Shown: in pieces, positions 8,131-18,100 of the stretch
Position numbering within the stretch: the first letter of the stretch is position 1
How the letters are laid out: every line of letters begins with the position of its first letter
Assembly: GCF_013149275.1 (NCBI RefSeq)
Contig: NZ_JABGNA010000005.1
Span: 62,001 to 126,000 of the forward strand
Length of the DNA: 64,000 nucleotides
Origin: Mucilaginibacter sp. SG564
Lineage (GTDB): Bacteria > Bacteroidota > Bacteroidia > Sphingobacteriales > Sphingobacteriaceae
Reading direction: 5' to 3'
Notes under the pieces: generated by a model
Seen by the model: the letters and a program-made list of their open reading frames with translations, nothing else
What the model was told of the DNA's origin: nothing
Database searches by the model: none
Program-made: the position numbers and the translations under genes

Positions 8131-9201
8131 ATGAAAAGGGTATTTTATATAACTCTAATCCTCATGAATTTTATGTCTGTAAGCTCAGCGCAATTAATCC
8201 AGGTTGCCAGCTCGAACGAAGTTTGGAATGGCGTGACGGTAAGTGACAAGGGGCGGATATTTGTTTGTTATCCGAGAATAGAAGGTGAAAGTGGAATTCG
8301 GATTGCCGAACTAATTAATGGCCAGGCGATACCTTTTCCTAATACCACATGGAATAATTGGAAACCCGGGATTCCGCCCGACGGTCATTTTGTACGGACC
8401 AATTCGATCCGGATCGGGCCCGACGGCAATCTTTGGATTGTCGACACTGGCACTCCCAAAATGGGTGAAAAGGCAATACCGGGTGCGGCCAAGCTCGTGA
8501 GTATCGACCTGACTACAAATCAAGTAGTCAGGACGATCTCGCTTGACCCTGTAATGAAAGGCGACAGTTTTATTGACGACCTCAGGATTTATAATCAGAC
8601 GATTTACCTCACGGACGCGGGGTCAGCCGCCCTTGTAATCATGGATCTAAAAACCGGAAAAGGGCGCAGGGTGCTTGAAAACAGGAGCAGCACGACAGAT
8701 CAGATTCCCATAAAGGCGGAAGGCAAGATTATGAGGATAGGCGACGGGCAACTGGTGCTCATCCACGCCGATCAGCTTGAGGTTTCACCGGACGGCAAAT
8801 ATCTTTACTTCCAGCCTGCATCGGGGCCGCTATACAGGGTTGAATTGGAGTTTTTGAACGACTCGTCATTGAATGACGCAGAACTGGAATCCCACGTTTC
8901 CAAATGGTTTGACACCCCCAGTACCGGAGGAACATGTATCGATGCTGAGGGTAATCTCTATGTTTCGGACGTTAACCATTCGTCTATCATCAAGATATCG
9001 CCAGACGGTAAAAGCGAGCTGGTCATTAAAGATAGCAGGCTTCTCTGGGGTGATGCCCTTTGGATAGACCATGATGGCTATCTATGGATACCTGTCGGAC
9101 AGCTCAACAGGCTTGGGGCATTTCAAAAAGGGCACTCCATAGTTCAACCACCGCTTTTTATTTATAAAATTAAAATCAATGCAAAACCCTTCAAAAGTTA
9201 A
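8131..9201 (+). CDS. Yellow/major-royal-jelly-like exported protein (copy 2)
   Basis: 356 residues with a cleavable signal peptide (LILMNFMSVSSAQ) but no lipobox, so soluble where copy 1 is anchored. Propeller blades align with copy 1: WNGVTVSDKGRIFVCYPR, LWIVDTGTP, FIDDLRI, DQLEVSPDGKYLYFQP, LYVSDVNHSSIIKISPDGK. Similar length and order point to a tandem duplication followed by a change of anchoring. Expressed with the hydrolase gene 31 bp downstream. Substrate unknown. Confidence 0.8.
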   Translation: MKRVFYITLILMNFMSVSSAQLIQVASSNEVWNGVTVSDKGRIFVCYPRIEGESGIRIAELINGQAIPFPNTTWNNWKPGIPPDGHFVRTNSIRIGPDGNLWIVDTGTPKMGEKAIPGAAKLVSIDLTTNQVVRTISLDPVMKGDSFIDDLRIYNQTIYLTDAGSAALVIMDLKTGKGRRVLENRSSTTDQIPIKAEGKIMRIGDGQLVLIHADQLEVSPDGKYLYFQPASGPLYRVELEFLNDSSLNDAELESHVSKWFDTPSTGGTCIDAEGNLYVSDVNHSSIIKISPDGKSELVIKDSRLLWGDALWIDHDGYLWIPVGQLNRLGAFQKGHSIVQPPLFIYKIKINAKPFKS

Positions 9202-9232
9202 TTGAATAACCAACAACATCTATTACAATTTT

Positions 9233-10219
9233 ATGGAAACAACAAATCAAATCATCATTCCGGCGGTAGCCAACGATCCTGAACTATCAAAAGAAACTAA
9301 AGCTTTCCTTGCTATTCTTAATAGCGGCGGCACCGCTGTGGAAAGCTTGTCACCAATAGACGCAAGGCAAGTACTGATCGGTGCGCAAAAATCGGTCGAG
9401 GTAGATTATTCGGGTATTGAAGAATCCGAAACAACAATTACCAACGACGGATATAGTGTTAAATTAAATATCGTAAAACCGGAGGGAGCTAGTGGCACGC
9501 TGCCTGTATTCATATTTCTTCACGGCGGCGGCTGGGTTTTGGGCGACTATCCCACTCACAAGCGAATGGTTCGGGACCTGGTGGTATTGTCGGGCGCTGC
9601 CGGTGTTTTTGTCAATTATACTCCTTCGCCGGAAGCCCAGTTTCCGCAAGCGGTCAATGAAATTTACGCGGCTACAAAATGGGTTGCTGAAAATGGCCAA
9701 AAAATTGGCGTCGACGGAACTAGGCTTGCTATTGTCGGAAATAGTGTGGGCGGTAATATGACGGCCGTTACGGCACTGAAATCAAAGATCGAGGGCGGTC
9801 CTGCTATCAAATTTCAATTAATGATGTGGCCGGTAACTAATGTGGCTTTTGACACTTACTCTTATGAACGTTTCGGAAAGGACAGGTTTCTGACGACATC
9901 CCTGATGAAATGGATGTTTGATAACTACACCACTCTTCCGGAAGACCGGGCAAATATCTATTTGTCGCCGTTGCGTGCGTCGCTGGAGCAACTTAAGGGT
10001 CTTCCGCCTGCATTGATCCAAGTAGCTGACGCAGATATTCTTCGCGATGAGGGTGAGGCCTATGGAAGAAAACTGGACGAAGCAGGTGTCAATGTAACCA
10101 CTATTCGCTACAACGGTATGATTCACGATTTTGGCTTATTGAATCCCTTGTCAAATCTTCCACAGACCAAATCCTTATTTCTTCACGCGGCTGCTGAGCT
10201 CAAAAAGCACCTGTTTTAG
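9233..10219 (+). CDS. Alpha/beta hydrolase, hormone-sensitive-lipase type
   Basis: 328 residues, no signal peptide. The oxyanion motif HGGGW is near residues 97-101, as in HSL/bacterial family IV esterases. The nucleophile elbow reads GNSVGG instead of the usual GDSAGG; the Ser (near 171) is kept. Candidate acid in QVADADILRDEG and His in YNGMIHDFGLL complete the triad. Family role: hydrolysis of short-chain esters or lipids in the cytosol. The substrate is not indicated. The gene follows the yellow-like pair and precedes dps. Confidence 0.85.
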   Translation: METTNQIIIPAVANDPELSKETKAFLAILNSGGTAVESLSPIDARQVLIGAQKSVEVDYSGIEESETTITNDGYSVKLNIVKPEGASGTLPVFIFLHGGGWVLGDYPTHKRMVRDLVVLSGAAGVFVNYTPSPEAQFPQAVNEIYAATKWVAENGQKIGVDGTRLAIVGNSVGGNMTAVTALKSKIEGGPAIKFQLMMWPVTNVAFDTYSYERFGKDRFLTTSLMKWMFDNYTTLPEDRANIYLSPLRASLEQLKGLPPALIQVADADILRDEGEAYGRKLDEAGVNVTTIRYNGMIHDFGLLNPLSNLPQTKSLFLHAAAELKKHLF

Positions 10220-10294
10220 TTTCAAATCCGAGAAATAACAACAGACTACGAAGTAAGCAAAAACCATTTTTAGCAATCTCTATCAAACAATATC

Positions 10295-10768
10295 ATGAAA
10301 CCCAATATCGGAATTAACGAGCATGATTTGCTCGAAGTGTCTAAAGCACTAAACAGCCTGCTGGCTGATGAGTTTGTGCTTTATACGAAGACCCGGAATG
10401 CACATTGGAATGTGGAAGGCCCTGATTTTCACACCATGCATTTATATTTTGAAGCGCAATATAACGAGCTTGATGATATCATGGATAGTGTCGCAGAGCG
10501 GCTCCGTTCCCTTGGGCATTATGCTCCTGCAACGTTAAAAAGTTTCCTGGAACTGACCCACCTTACCGAGCAGCTCCGCGAGAAAAATGACAGTGCCGGA
10601 TTTATCAAAGAGCTTTTGGGCGACCATGAGAGTATCATCGTTTATCTCAGAGGACTGATCACGCCATTGGTGGATAAGTTCCATGACCTTGGCACCAGTG
10701 ATTATCTGACCGGGCTGATGGAAACCCATGAAAAAATGGCCTGGATGCTCCGATCACATTTAAAATAA
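10295..10768 (+). CDS. dps: Dps-family ferritin-like protein
   Basis: 157 residues, standard Dps length. The ferroxidase-site segment is recognisable: NAHWNVEGPDFHTMHLYFEAQYNE, with the His, Asp and Glu ligands supplied by neighbouring subunits at the dimer interface in this family. Dps forms dodecamers that oxidise and store iron using hydrogen peroxide, protecting DNA. Placement beside ohr and quinone reductases supports a peroxide-stress theme. The PEBP gene begins 16 bp downstream. Confidence 0.92.
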   Translation: MKPNIGINEHDLLEVSKALNSLLADEFVLYTKTRNAHWNVEGPDFHTMHLYFEAQYNELDDIMDSVAERLRSLGHYAPATLKSFLELTHLTEQLREKNDSAGFIKELLGDHESIIVYLRGLITPLVDKFHDLGTSDYLTGLMETHEKMAWMLRSHLK

Positions 10769-10784
10769 TTTTCAATCAAATATT

Positions 10785-11270
10785 ATGGAAACTTTCACAT
10801 TAAGCAGTAACGAACTTGGCGGTCAAATGACCCCCAGATTTTTTTTTAATGATTGGGGTGCGGGCGGCGAGAACGTTTCACCTCAACTTTCCTGGGAAAA
10901 TGCCCCCGAAGGAACAAAAAGCTTTGCGATCACAATGTATGACCCTGCCGCGCCTACCGGTAGCGGCTGGTGGCACTGGGTAATGTTCAATATCCCTGCG
11001 AACGTTACCGAACTAAAAAGCGGTGCCGGCAGTACCGCACCGGAATTGAAACCAGCGGGAGCAGTTTCAGGTTTAACAGATTTTGGCAAGCCCGGGTACG
11101 GTGGTCCGGTACCAATTCCCGGAAGCGGTTTTCACCCTTACGCTATAACCGTCCACGCCTTGAATACTACCCTGCCCCTTGATGATAAAGCCAATCCCCA
11201 GCTGGTGGGTTTTAACATGGGGCCGGCAACGCTCGCCAAAGCATCAATTTTGGTTTATCTAAAAGTATAA
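10785..11270 (+). CDS. YbhB/YbcL-type PEBP family protein
   Basis: 161 residues with the phosphatidylethanolamine-binding protein signature: SPQLSWENAPEGTKSFAITMYDPAAP, then GWWHWVMFNIPANVTEL and a Gly/Pro-rich loop ending HPYAITVHALN. Bacterial YbhB/YbcL proteins have this fold with an anion-binding pocket; their biochemical role is largely unknown. There is no signal peptide, so it is cytosolic. It is the last gene before a 365-bp intergenic region. Confidence 0.9.
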   Translation: METFTLSSNELGGQMTPRFFFNDWGAGGENVSPQLSWENAPEGTKSFAITMYDPAAPTGSGWWHWVMFNIPANVTELKSGAGSTAPELKPAGAVSGLTDFGKPGYGGPVPIPGSGFHPYAITVHALNTTLPLDDKANPQLVGFNMGPATLAKASILVYLKV

Positions 11271-11312
11271 ATCCCATTATATTTAAATCCATGACCTTAT
11301 CCTGATAAATGA

Positions 11313-11340
11313 ACCATTACAATTAAACTATTGTAATGGT
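11313..11340. repeat. Perfect 11-bp inverted repeat (hairpin)
   Basis: ACCATTACAAT / ATTGTAATGGT with a 6-nt loop, 43 bp after the PEBP stop. It is followed by A-rich rather than T-rich sequence on the plus strand, so it is not a classical terminator; it may be a weak terminator, RNA stabiliser or protein-binding dyad. Confidence 0.5.
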
Positions 11341-11461
11341 AAACAAAAGGCATCATCCAAATGCTAAAAAATACAAGTCTTCATATACCTTGCTGCACTG
11401 GTCGAAAGCTTTTTGTCCGATGTTGCCAGGATGTGAAGCAGGCGAGCAATTAAGTGATATT

Positions 11462-11500
11462 AACCCTGCAAGTGATATACCCACATCAATTTGCAGGGTT
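11462..11500. repeat. Perfect 10-bp inverted repeat (hairpin)
   Basis: AACCCTGCAA / TTGCAGGGTT separated by 19 nt, in the middle of the 11271-11635 intergenic region. No T-tract follows. The region otherwise holds no recognised promoter or gene, so the hairpin may lie in the leader of the reductase mRNA starting before 11636. Confidence 0.45.
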
Positions 11501-11635
11501 CAATAATTGCACGTAGTAAAGACCGGATTTGACTGTGCATAAAAACACAAAAAAGCCGTTGGTCTGATTTAACAGGATATAAAGAAATGTACATAATACC
11601 CCTGAAACCAGACAATTAATATCAAAAACTGCATT

Positions 11636-12580
11636 ATGAAAGCGATCATTTTAACACATGAGGGCGATAAAATTGGCGGCCTGCAAACTGCGGAGCTACC
11701 AATACCTCAAATTAAAGACGACGAAATCTTAATTAAAGTCCATGCAATTGACATCAATCCCGTAGATAACAAAACACTACAGGGCAAAGGGCAATTCAAT
11801 AATATCAAAAACGATGATCCGATCATCCTCGGTTGGGACGCTTCGGGTGTAATAGATGCGGTCGGAAACGATGTAACTGACTTTAAAATAGGTGACCACG
11901 TTTTTGGTCTGGTCAATTTTCCGGGACATGGCAAGACGTATGCTGAATATGTTGCCGCCCCTGCATCCCAGATGGCGTTGAAACCAGATAATGTGGATGA
12001 TGAAACTGCGGTCGCGACAACCCTTTCTGCGCTAATGGCTTATCAGGCTATCCATAAAGCCGACATCAAAGAAGGTGAAAGGGTTCTTATTCAGGGCGTA
12101 GCCGGCGGTGTTGGTTTCTTTGCGCTAAGAATAGCTAAGAGCCTGGGTGCATATGTCATCGGCACCGCTATGGGAAAGGAAGAAGCATTCTTAAAGGAGA
12201 ATGGCCTGGACGAACTGATCGATTTTCAGACAACAGACTTCGAGCATGCAACCGACAATATCGATTTTGTATTGGATACTTTAGGCGGGAAAAATATCCT
12301 GAAGGCGTTTAATATACTGAGTCCTAAAGGCCGACTGATTACGATTCCAAGCGGCATTGGCGACGAATGGAAATCGGTTGCTGAAGAGCGGGGTATCGAC
12401 GCCCAATTCTTGTTTGTGCATTCCAGCGGTGAAGATATGGCTGCCATTGCGGATCTTTTGCGTTTAGGGGTGCTAAAACCCAATATTGCCCACAGGTTTA
12501 AAATGACGGATATCATTCACATCCACGAGCTAATGTCGGGAGGGAAAATCTTTGGTAAGATCGTGGTGACCATTTATTGA
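11636..12580 (+). CDS. NADP-dependent oxidoreductase, MDR superfamily (paralogue)
   Basis: 314 residues. Layout parallels the protein at 1942-2877: MKAII start, INPVDNKTLQG, GWDASGVI, VFGLVNFPGHGKTYAEYVAAPASQ, cofactor loop QGVAGGVGFFA, and a KIVVTIY C-terminus. There are no zinc-binding cysteines. NADPH-dependent quinone or enone reduction is the likely activity class. It opens a three-gene run with a hotdog thioesterase and a YhdH-type reductase; the thioesterase ATG is only 5 bp beyond the stop. Confidence 0.85.
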   Translation: MKAIILTHEGDKIGGLQTAELPIPQIKDDEILIKVHAIDINPVDNKTLQGKGQFNNIKNDDPIILGWDASGVIDAVGNDVTDFKIGDHVFGLVNFPGHGKTYAEYVAAPASQMALKPDNVDDETAVATTLSALMAYQAIHKADIKEGERVLIQGVAGGVGFFALRIAKSLGAYVIGTAMGKEEAFLKENGLDELIDFQTTDFEHATDNIDFVLDTLGGKNILKAFNILSPKGRLITIPSGIGDEWKSVAEERGIDAQFLFVHSSGEDMAAIADLLRLGVLKPNIAHRFKMTDIIHIHELMSGGKIFGKIVVTIY

Positions 12581-12585
12581 TCGTT

Positions 12586-12978
12586 ATGAAAACTAAAATT
12601 GCAGAAAGGATCGATAATGCAGAAACACACCTGTTTAAAGCAGTCTTTCCCAATACAGTAAACCATTATGATACCCTTTTCGGAGGAACGGCTATGAACC
12701 TTATGGACGAGGTGGCTTTTATAACGGCAACCCGTTTTTCGAGGAAAAAAATGGTGACTGTGGCCGTTGATAAAATTGAGTTTAAGCGACCTATAGCAGC
12801 AGGGACTATCATTGAACTAATCGGTAAAGTAATTCAGGTCGGCAATACGAGTTTAAAGGTTCAGGTTGAAATCGTCGTGGAAGAAATGTATGAATTCAAA
12901 AGAGAAAAGGCAATTTGTGGTACTTTCACGTTTGTCGCTATTGATAATTCACGAAAACCATTAACTATTTTAAGCTAA
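12586..12978 (+). CDS. Acyl-CoA thioesterase, hotdog fold
   Basis: 130 residues from the ATG at 12586 (a TTG at 12577 overlaps the upstream gene and is less likely). The signature NHYDTLFGGTAMNLMDEVAFITATRFSRKKMVTVAVDKIEFKRPI is that of the YciA/acyl-CoA hydrolase group, including the active-site Asp in NLMDE. Expected reaction: hydrolysis of acyl-CoA thioesters in the cytosol. Adjacent reductases suggest joint handling of acyl-CoA or enoyl derivatives, which is inference. Confidence 0.88.
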   Translation: MKTKIAERIDNAETHLFKAVFPNTVNHYDTLFGGTAMNLMDEVAFITATRFSRKKMVTVAVDKIEFKRPIAAGTIIELIGKVIQVGNTSLKVQVEIVVEEMYEFKREKAICGTFTFVAIDNSRKPLTILS

Positions 12979-12981
12979 AAT

Positions 12982-13986
12982 ATGAATACAGATAGTAAGA
13001 AATTCAAGGCATTTCTTGTAAGCCAAAAGCCGTATGGCGGATTTCAGCACGAGATTACCGAAAGATACATCAGTGATCTTCCTGACGGGGAAGTGTTGAT
13101 CCGGGTACATTATAGTTCACTGAACTATAAAGACGGCTTATCATCAACAGGTAATAAGGCGGTAACACACAATTATCCGCACATTCCTGGCATCGATGCA
13201 GCAGGTATCGTGGCGTCATCTACTACAGAAGAATGGAAAGCTGGTGACCAGGTAGTGGTAACCGGTTTTGATCTTGGTATGAATACCAGCGGCGGTTTTG
13301 GAGAATATATCCGTGTACCTGCAAAATGGGTTGTAAAGTTACCCCAGGGATTGACATTAAAGCATTCAATGATCTATGGAACCGCAGGTTTTACCGCGGG
13401 GCTTTCTGTAGCGGCGTTGATTCATGAAAATATCCGGCCTGACGCCGGGCCAATAGCTGTAACAGGAGCTACCGGTGGCGTAGGATCTGTTACGATAGCT
13501 ATCCTTTCCAAACTAGGTTATGAAGCTATAGCCGTAAGTTCCAAGGAGTCGGCACAGGCGTTTTTACGAAAGATCGGTGCGGCGTCGATAATCCCAAGAA
13601 ATGAGGTAGAAGATGCAGGAGCAAAAATTCTTTTGACGCCACGTTTTTCTGCCGCAGTCGATACAGTGGGTGGACGGGTGTTGGCCACCATAATCAAATC
13701 GCTTAAATATGGTGGTACAGTGACTACCTGCGGAATGGTTAATGGCGGAGATCTCCCGTTAACTGTCTTCCCGTTTATATTGAGGGGTGTCAAGTTGATT
13801 GGTATTGATTCCGTGGAACTGCCAATGGAATATCGTTTGCCCGTTTGGGAAAAACTTGGAACAGAATGGCGTCCGGACAATATAGATAGCTTAGCCCATG
13901 AAATTTCGCTCGAAGAACTGCCTGACGCGATAGGCAAGATACTGCACGGTGAAATGGAAGGCCGGGCGGTGGTGTCCCTGCTGTAG
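12982..13986 (+). CDS. YhdH/AcuI-family quinone oxidoreductase (acrylyl-CoA reductase type)
   Basis: 334 residues. Family features: SSLNYKDGLSSTGN near residue 50, PGIDAAGIV, GTAGFTAGLSV and the cofactor motif VTGATGGVGSVT, all typical of the YhdH/YhfP/AcuI branch of the MDR superfamily. Well-studied members reduce acryloyl-CoA to propionyl-CoA with NADPH, protecting cells from this electrophile. The start is 3 bp after the thioesterase stop. Convergent with the araC-type gene, whose stop lies 22 bp away. Confidence 0.88.
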   Translation: MNTDSKKFKAFLVSQKPYGGFQHEITERYISDLPDGEVLIRVHYSSLNYKDGLSSTGNKAVTHNYPHIPGIDAAGIVASSTTEEWKAGDQVVVTGFDLGMNTSGGFGEYIRVPAKWVVKLPQGLTLKHSMIYGTAGFTAGLSVAALIHENIRPDAGPIAVTGATGGVGSVTIAILSKLGYEAIAVSSKESAQAFLRKIGAASIIPRNEVEDAGAKILLTPRFSAAVDTVGGRVLATIIKSLKYGGTVTTCGMVNGGDLPLTVFPFILRGVKLIGIDSVELPMEYRLPVWEKLGTEWRPDNIDSLAHEISLEELPDAIGKILHGEMEGRAVVSLL

Positions 13987-14007
13987 TTATAATAATACTT
14001 GATGAGA

Positions 14008-14886
14008 TCAGCCAGCCATTTGAATAGTCAATGGCTGTTGCTGTTTCCTGTAGGCGGTTGGATTTAACCCCTTATACTTTTTAAAAAGCCTGTTTAAATG
14101 GCTTTCGTCCGTAAATCCAAGTTCATTTACAATTTCATTGATGCGCATGTCGCTATGCTGTAAACGGGTTTCGACCAGTTTAAGCTTATAATTAATGATA
14201 TATTGCTGTATAGTTTCCCCAGTATGCTTTTTGAAGTATCTCCCTAAATAACCATCTGCAAATCCAAAGTGATCAGCAATAACATCCAAGCGCAGTTTAT
14301 TGGTGTTATAAATATTTTCCTGGATATAATTAAGAATATTGACCATCGTATTTCCGGTACTTTCACAAACTTTGGTTGGCATAATCATGCCTATGTTGCG
14401 TGCAACTACGGCGATAATGGTATTTACAATCTGGGCGATAATTTCATGCGAATACAGCTGCTCATTAACCAGCTCACCGAGTATGGAATCGATCATTGCC
14501 TTAACCAGTATCTTATCCGGAGCATTGCAAAGGATACACCCTGGCTGATGGGTAGCATTATGTAATATATATTCCAGCTTCTTAATCCACTCCATGTCCC
14601 TTGCTTCCACATTCTTTTGGGATTTAACGTATATGTCGTTAAAGCGTATAAAAACGAATTCAGTCGGTTGCGTGATATTAAAGGAATGGCAATCTTCGGG
14701 CGTGATCAGAAACATATGCCCGGCGGTATAGTCAAAATTATTTTCGTTGATGCACTGTATTCCATTACCACTTAAAATGTATACGAGCTCAAAAAAGTTA
14801 TGCTTGTGCGCTGACTTAGGACATACTTCAAGCTTTTTATAAACTATTTCAAACGGCTGGTATAAGCTTTCTTTGTGCATATACAA
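14008..14886 (-). CDS. AraC-family transcriptional regulator
   Basis: 292 residues. The N-terminal half is a cupin-like sensor (KSAHKHNFFELVYILSGNGIQ, then HMFLITPEDCHSF); the C-terminal ~100 residues form the double helix-turn-helix of the AraC family (LDVIADHFGFADGYLGRYFKKHTGE, then INEIVNELGFTDESHLNRLFKKYKGLNPTAYRK). It probably binds a small ligand and controls nearby promoters. It is divergent from the sigma54 activator across 306 bp, so the shared intergenic region may serve both. Ligand and targets unknown. Confidence 0.9.
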   Translation of the reverse strand: MYMHKESLYQPFEIVYKKLEVCPKSAHKHNFFELVYILSGNGIQCINENNFDYTAGHMFLITPEDCHSFNITQPTEFVFIRFNDIYVKSQKNVEARDMEWIKKLEYILHNATHQPGCILCNAPDKILVKAMIDSILGELVNEQLYSHEIIAQIVNTIIAVVARNIGMIMPTKVCESTGNTMVNILNYIQENIYNTNKLRLDVIADHFGFADGYLGRYFKKHTGETIQQYIINYKLKLVETRLQHSDMRINEIVNELGFTDESHLNRLFKKYKGLNPTAYRKQQQPLTIQMAG

Positions 14887-15032
14887 ATATAACTAATTCA
14901 ACAGATTGATTGCTAAAATACAGGCTTCCCAAAGCTGAAAACACATATTATTACAATTAAAATTCACAAATCCAGTCGGTCTGTTTTGAACATTTATAAA
15001 CGCTCTTCATCCTTATTAGCGTTTTCACTTGT

Positions 15033-15118
15033 TGAAATCATGATATTTCATGGTTGTTTCAGAAAATCATTTTCCATTTACCTATCTATCAATTAGTTAA
15101 TAATGGTACAATCATTGT
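15033..15118 (+). promoter_or_regulatory. Palindrome and possible sigma54-like promoter before the activator gene
   Basis: The imperfect palindrome TGAAATCATGATATTTCA (15033-15050) lies 71 bp before TGGTAC-N5-TTGT (15104-15118). The offset is like that of the activator sites elsewhere, but the palindrome sequence differs from AAATAGCGATAT and the -24 element has T for C. Possible autoregulation or control by another activator; weak evidence. The rest of 14887-15192 shows nothing I recognise. Confidence 0.3.
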
Positions 15119-15192
15119 CTTTGCCTGATGCGTCCTCTCGCAGTAAAGCGAAGTCATAACGTATTTCTTTTAACGCTCCATCAATTAATTCT

Positions 15193-18100
15193 ATGAATCA
15201 CATTTATAAAAACTGGGTATATGGAGTTGATAAACAGGACCTGCTGTCCATTGCTATCCACCCCTACCTGGACCGCCTCCAAGCAGATTTTTTACAATTA
15301 CTGATTTGTCCGCTGCAAGGTGGCACCTTCAGAAATTGTTATACTTTTTCTTCGCTTCAGGACATCAACCATACTATTGCCACAAAGCACAAATCCGAGG
15401 TTGAGTCATTGAATATTAATATCGAAATACGGCAGATCGACAAGTTACAGGCCAGTAGGGTGTTTCCCGCCGAAAGTCACCTGCGATCCATGTCGTATGC
15501 CCATTATATATATATACCGATTGCTCTAAAAAATCAGCTGACGGGCGTTTTATGCTTATATTTTAATGAGGGCATGCTGTCATCTGTGTCACGGCTAGAT
15601 GAGGTAAGATCTGAACTAGCCCTTTTATTGGAAAGTCTTCCGGAAGATTGTGTTACAACCAGATTGTCGCCTGAATTACTTGATTTCTCCCGTGAACTGG
15701 CCTTTATCAAAAGCCGCAAGCAATTAATGGAGCTGTTTGACAGGAGTCTCCAGGCCATGCTCACATACTCTTATTCTACAATTCTCATTTTGGAGAATGA
15801 AACCAATAACATTACGAACTTCCTGACACAGGAGCAGGACCTGGCATCCGGTAATAGCTTTGTCAGCGCTTTTGTGGTCAAAAAATGGCCGCCTCGTCAC
15901 GCACACGAAGGAAGGGGTATCAAAAAATCTGTGAGATTCGAACAGTTTGATCAAACTGCATCTGCACACCCTTCTTTAGCAATGGAGGAAGATAAAACGA
16001 ATAACGCCATTATCTACAATTTATATGGCGGAATTGATGCAGAATGTAAATGGGTGATATTTTTTCCAGATGAAAACGCTTTCAGGCAGGCTAACGAAGG
16101 TGCTATGGTGGTTGTCGCAAACGCGCTCACCCAAACTATCACCCAGATCTTAACTAACGAAAGGTTGCAGCAAGTAGATCAGGAAAAGGATATCATCAGG
16201 TCTTTGAATCTCGATTTTTCCTCCGCGCGGAACAAGAAAGACTTATTGGATATTATTAATCTTAAGCTGGCTAAACTGCTGAACTTTAATTACAGCCAGG
16301 TAATACTTATTAATGAGGATGACACTACGGTAAGCGCTTTTCTACGCGATTCCGATCCGCGGGCGCGAAACCATCCGAATTTTCAGCTGGTAATGAATGG
16401 AAGTTATCCGATATTGGACGGCGTTTACAATAAGGTTTTATTATCGCGGGACCCTTTGGTGTTTGATCTCTTCGAATTACAGCATAAGGGCAAACTGCCG
16501 GAATACCTGCAGTTCAAGTTTGATTGCGGTGTTCGGAAGGTATCTATTTGTTCCCTTCAGATTCGTGCTAAAACCATCGGATTTTGGATTGCAACCCATG
16601 TTGAGGAACATGGTCTGTCCGGCAAGCAACTGGAGCTGATGAAGACCATATCCACGTCCTTTTCAATTGCTGTAGATAATATACGGGCAAATGAATTGAT
16701 TCAGGCCCGAGAGTTGGAAGCCGAAAAGCTGCTGCAACTCAATTTTGACCTTAGCAATGTCCATAAAAAAGAAGACCTGGAACTTGCTATTCATAATAAC
16801 CTGCCCGACCTATTGGAGTTCGAAGAATTGTTTATTGTTCTGACAGGTAACAAGGGAAATGAAAGTCAATTTTTAACTACCGGATTCGGATCGAAATTAG
16901 ACAGTGCGATAGATCGATGTTGCATCAGCCTCGCCTACGCTAAACAGCATGGTGAAGCATGGGTTACGCAGGGGATGGACGAGCTTGCTTTAAAAATGGA
17001 TGCGTCCGAAGTGTTAAGAAAAGAAGTGATCCGTGGTATCAGGGAGAAGATTATTGTCAATATTCTTTTGGATGATGGCCGCAATGCGATTCTGGCTATT
17101 CATTTCGCCAGGAAAAATTCTTGCAAAAACGATATAATCCGGTTGGTTAGGTCAATTGGCTATCAGCTTTCCTTTGCGGTTAGCAATATACTGGCAGGAG
17201 AAGAAATTAAAAAACGAGAAGATGAGCGTGATTTGTTGCTGGCATTAGCGATAAGTATTTCAGCCGTAAAAAGTGACGTAGAGCTTCTTGGCGCTATCAA
17301 TCATCATATAAAACCCCTCTTACAGTTTACACATACCTGTATTGCGGATGTTGACGTTGTTAACCAGTCGTCAAAGATCATGCTTGTTGATCCGGATTCA
17401 TATGCGCGCTCACATCCTGATTTCGGCACGATCTTAAACATGAGGCATTCACTTACCGATGGTGTGCTTGATGTGGCTTACGAGGCGGACGAGCCGGTAT
17501 TAATAGAGCTGGACGAACTGAAACGCACGCAAGTCCTGCCGCCTTACCTTCTGGTGAATTACGAATCAGGCATCACGCACGTTGTCATTGCAAAGCTTTC
17601 GGTTGGAAAGGGAGCAACAAGGTTGTGGTTTTTGCTTTATAAGGGTAAAAACGGGGTAGAAAAATCGAGACTTGATTTCGTTAAAGGGATGGCCAACCAG
17701 ATTGCCGCCGCGCAAATCAATATTATTGCGAATGATCATGCGTATATCCGTGATTTCGAAAAGTCAAGGCTCATAGCCTTTGCCAGCCATTTGGCGGAAG
17801 TAAACGATAAACATGTATTGGCAAGGATATTAGCCGAACAACTTCGTGAGCTTTTCGAGATCGCCGGTTTTGTGATTTTCAGAATAGACGCTGACAAGAC
17901 TACATTAAGCCCTTATGTGAGTCATTTCGACCCGGGCGTGCAGGAACATCAGGATTTTCCATTTACGAATTCGTGTCCGATCAATAAGAGTATCTTTCCG
18001 GTCATTTTGCAAAATTCAGGTCTTGTTTCCTTCGACCTTAATAACGCTAAGGATGAATTGGAATGGCCGGAACTTGTTGGTTTTACCAAGCGAAATGGAT

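Noticed and set aside
15104..15118. Full member of the local sigma54 regulon upstream of the activator gene
   Set aside because: TGGTAC-N5-TTGT is a poor -24 match and the palindrome at the right distance has a different sequence; listed only as a low-confidence site.
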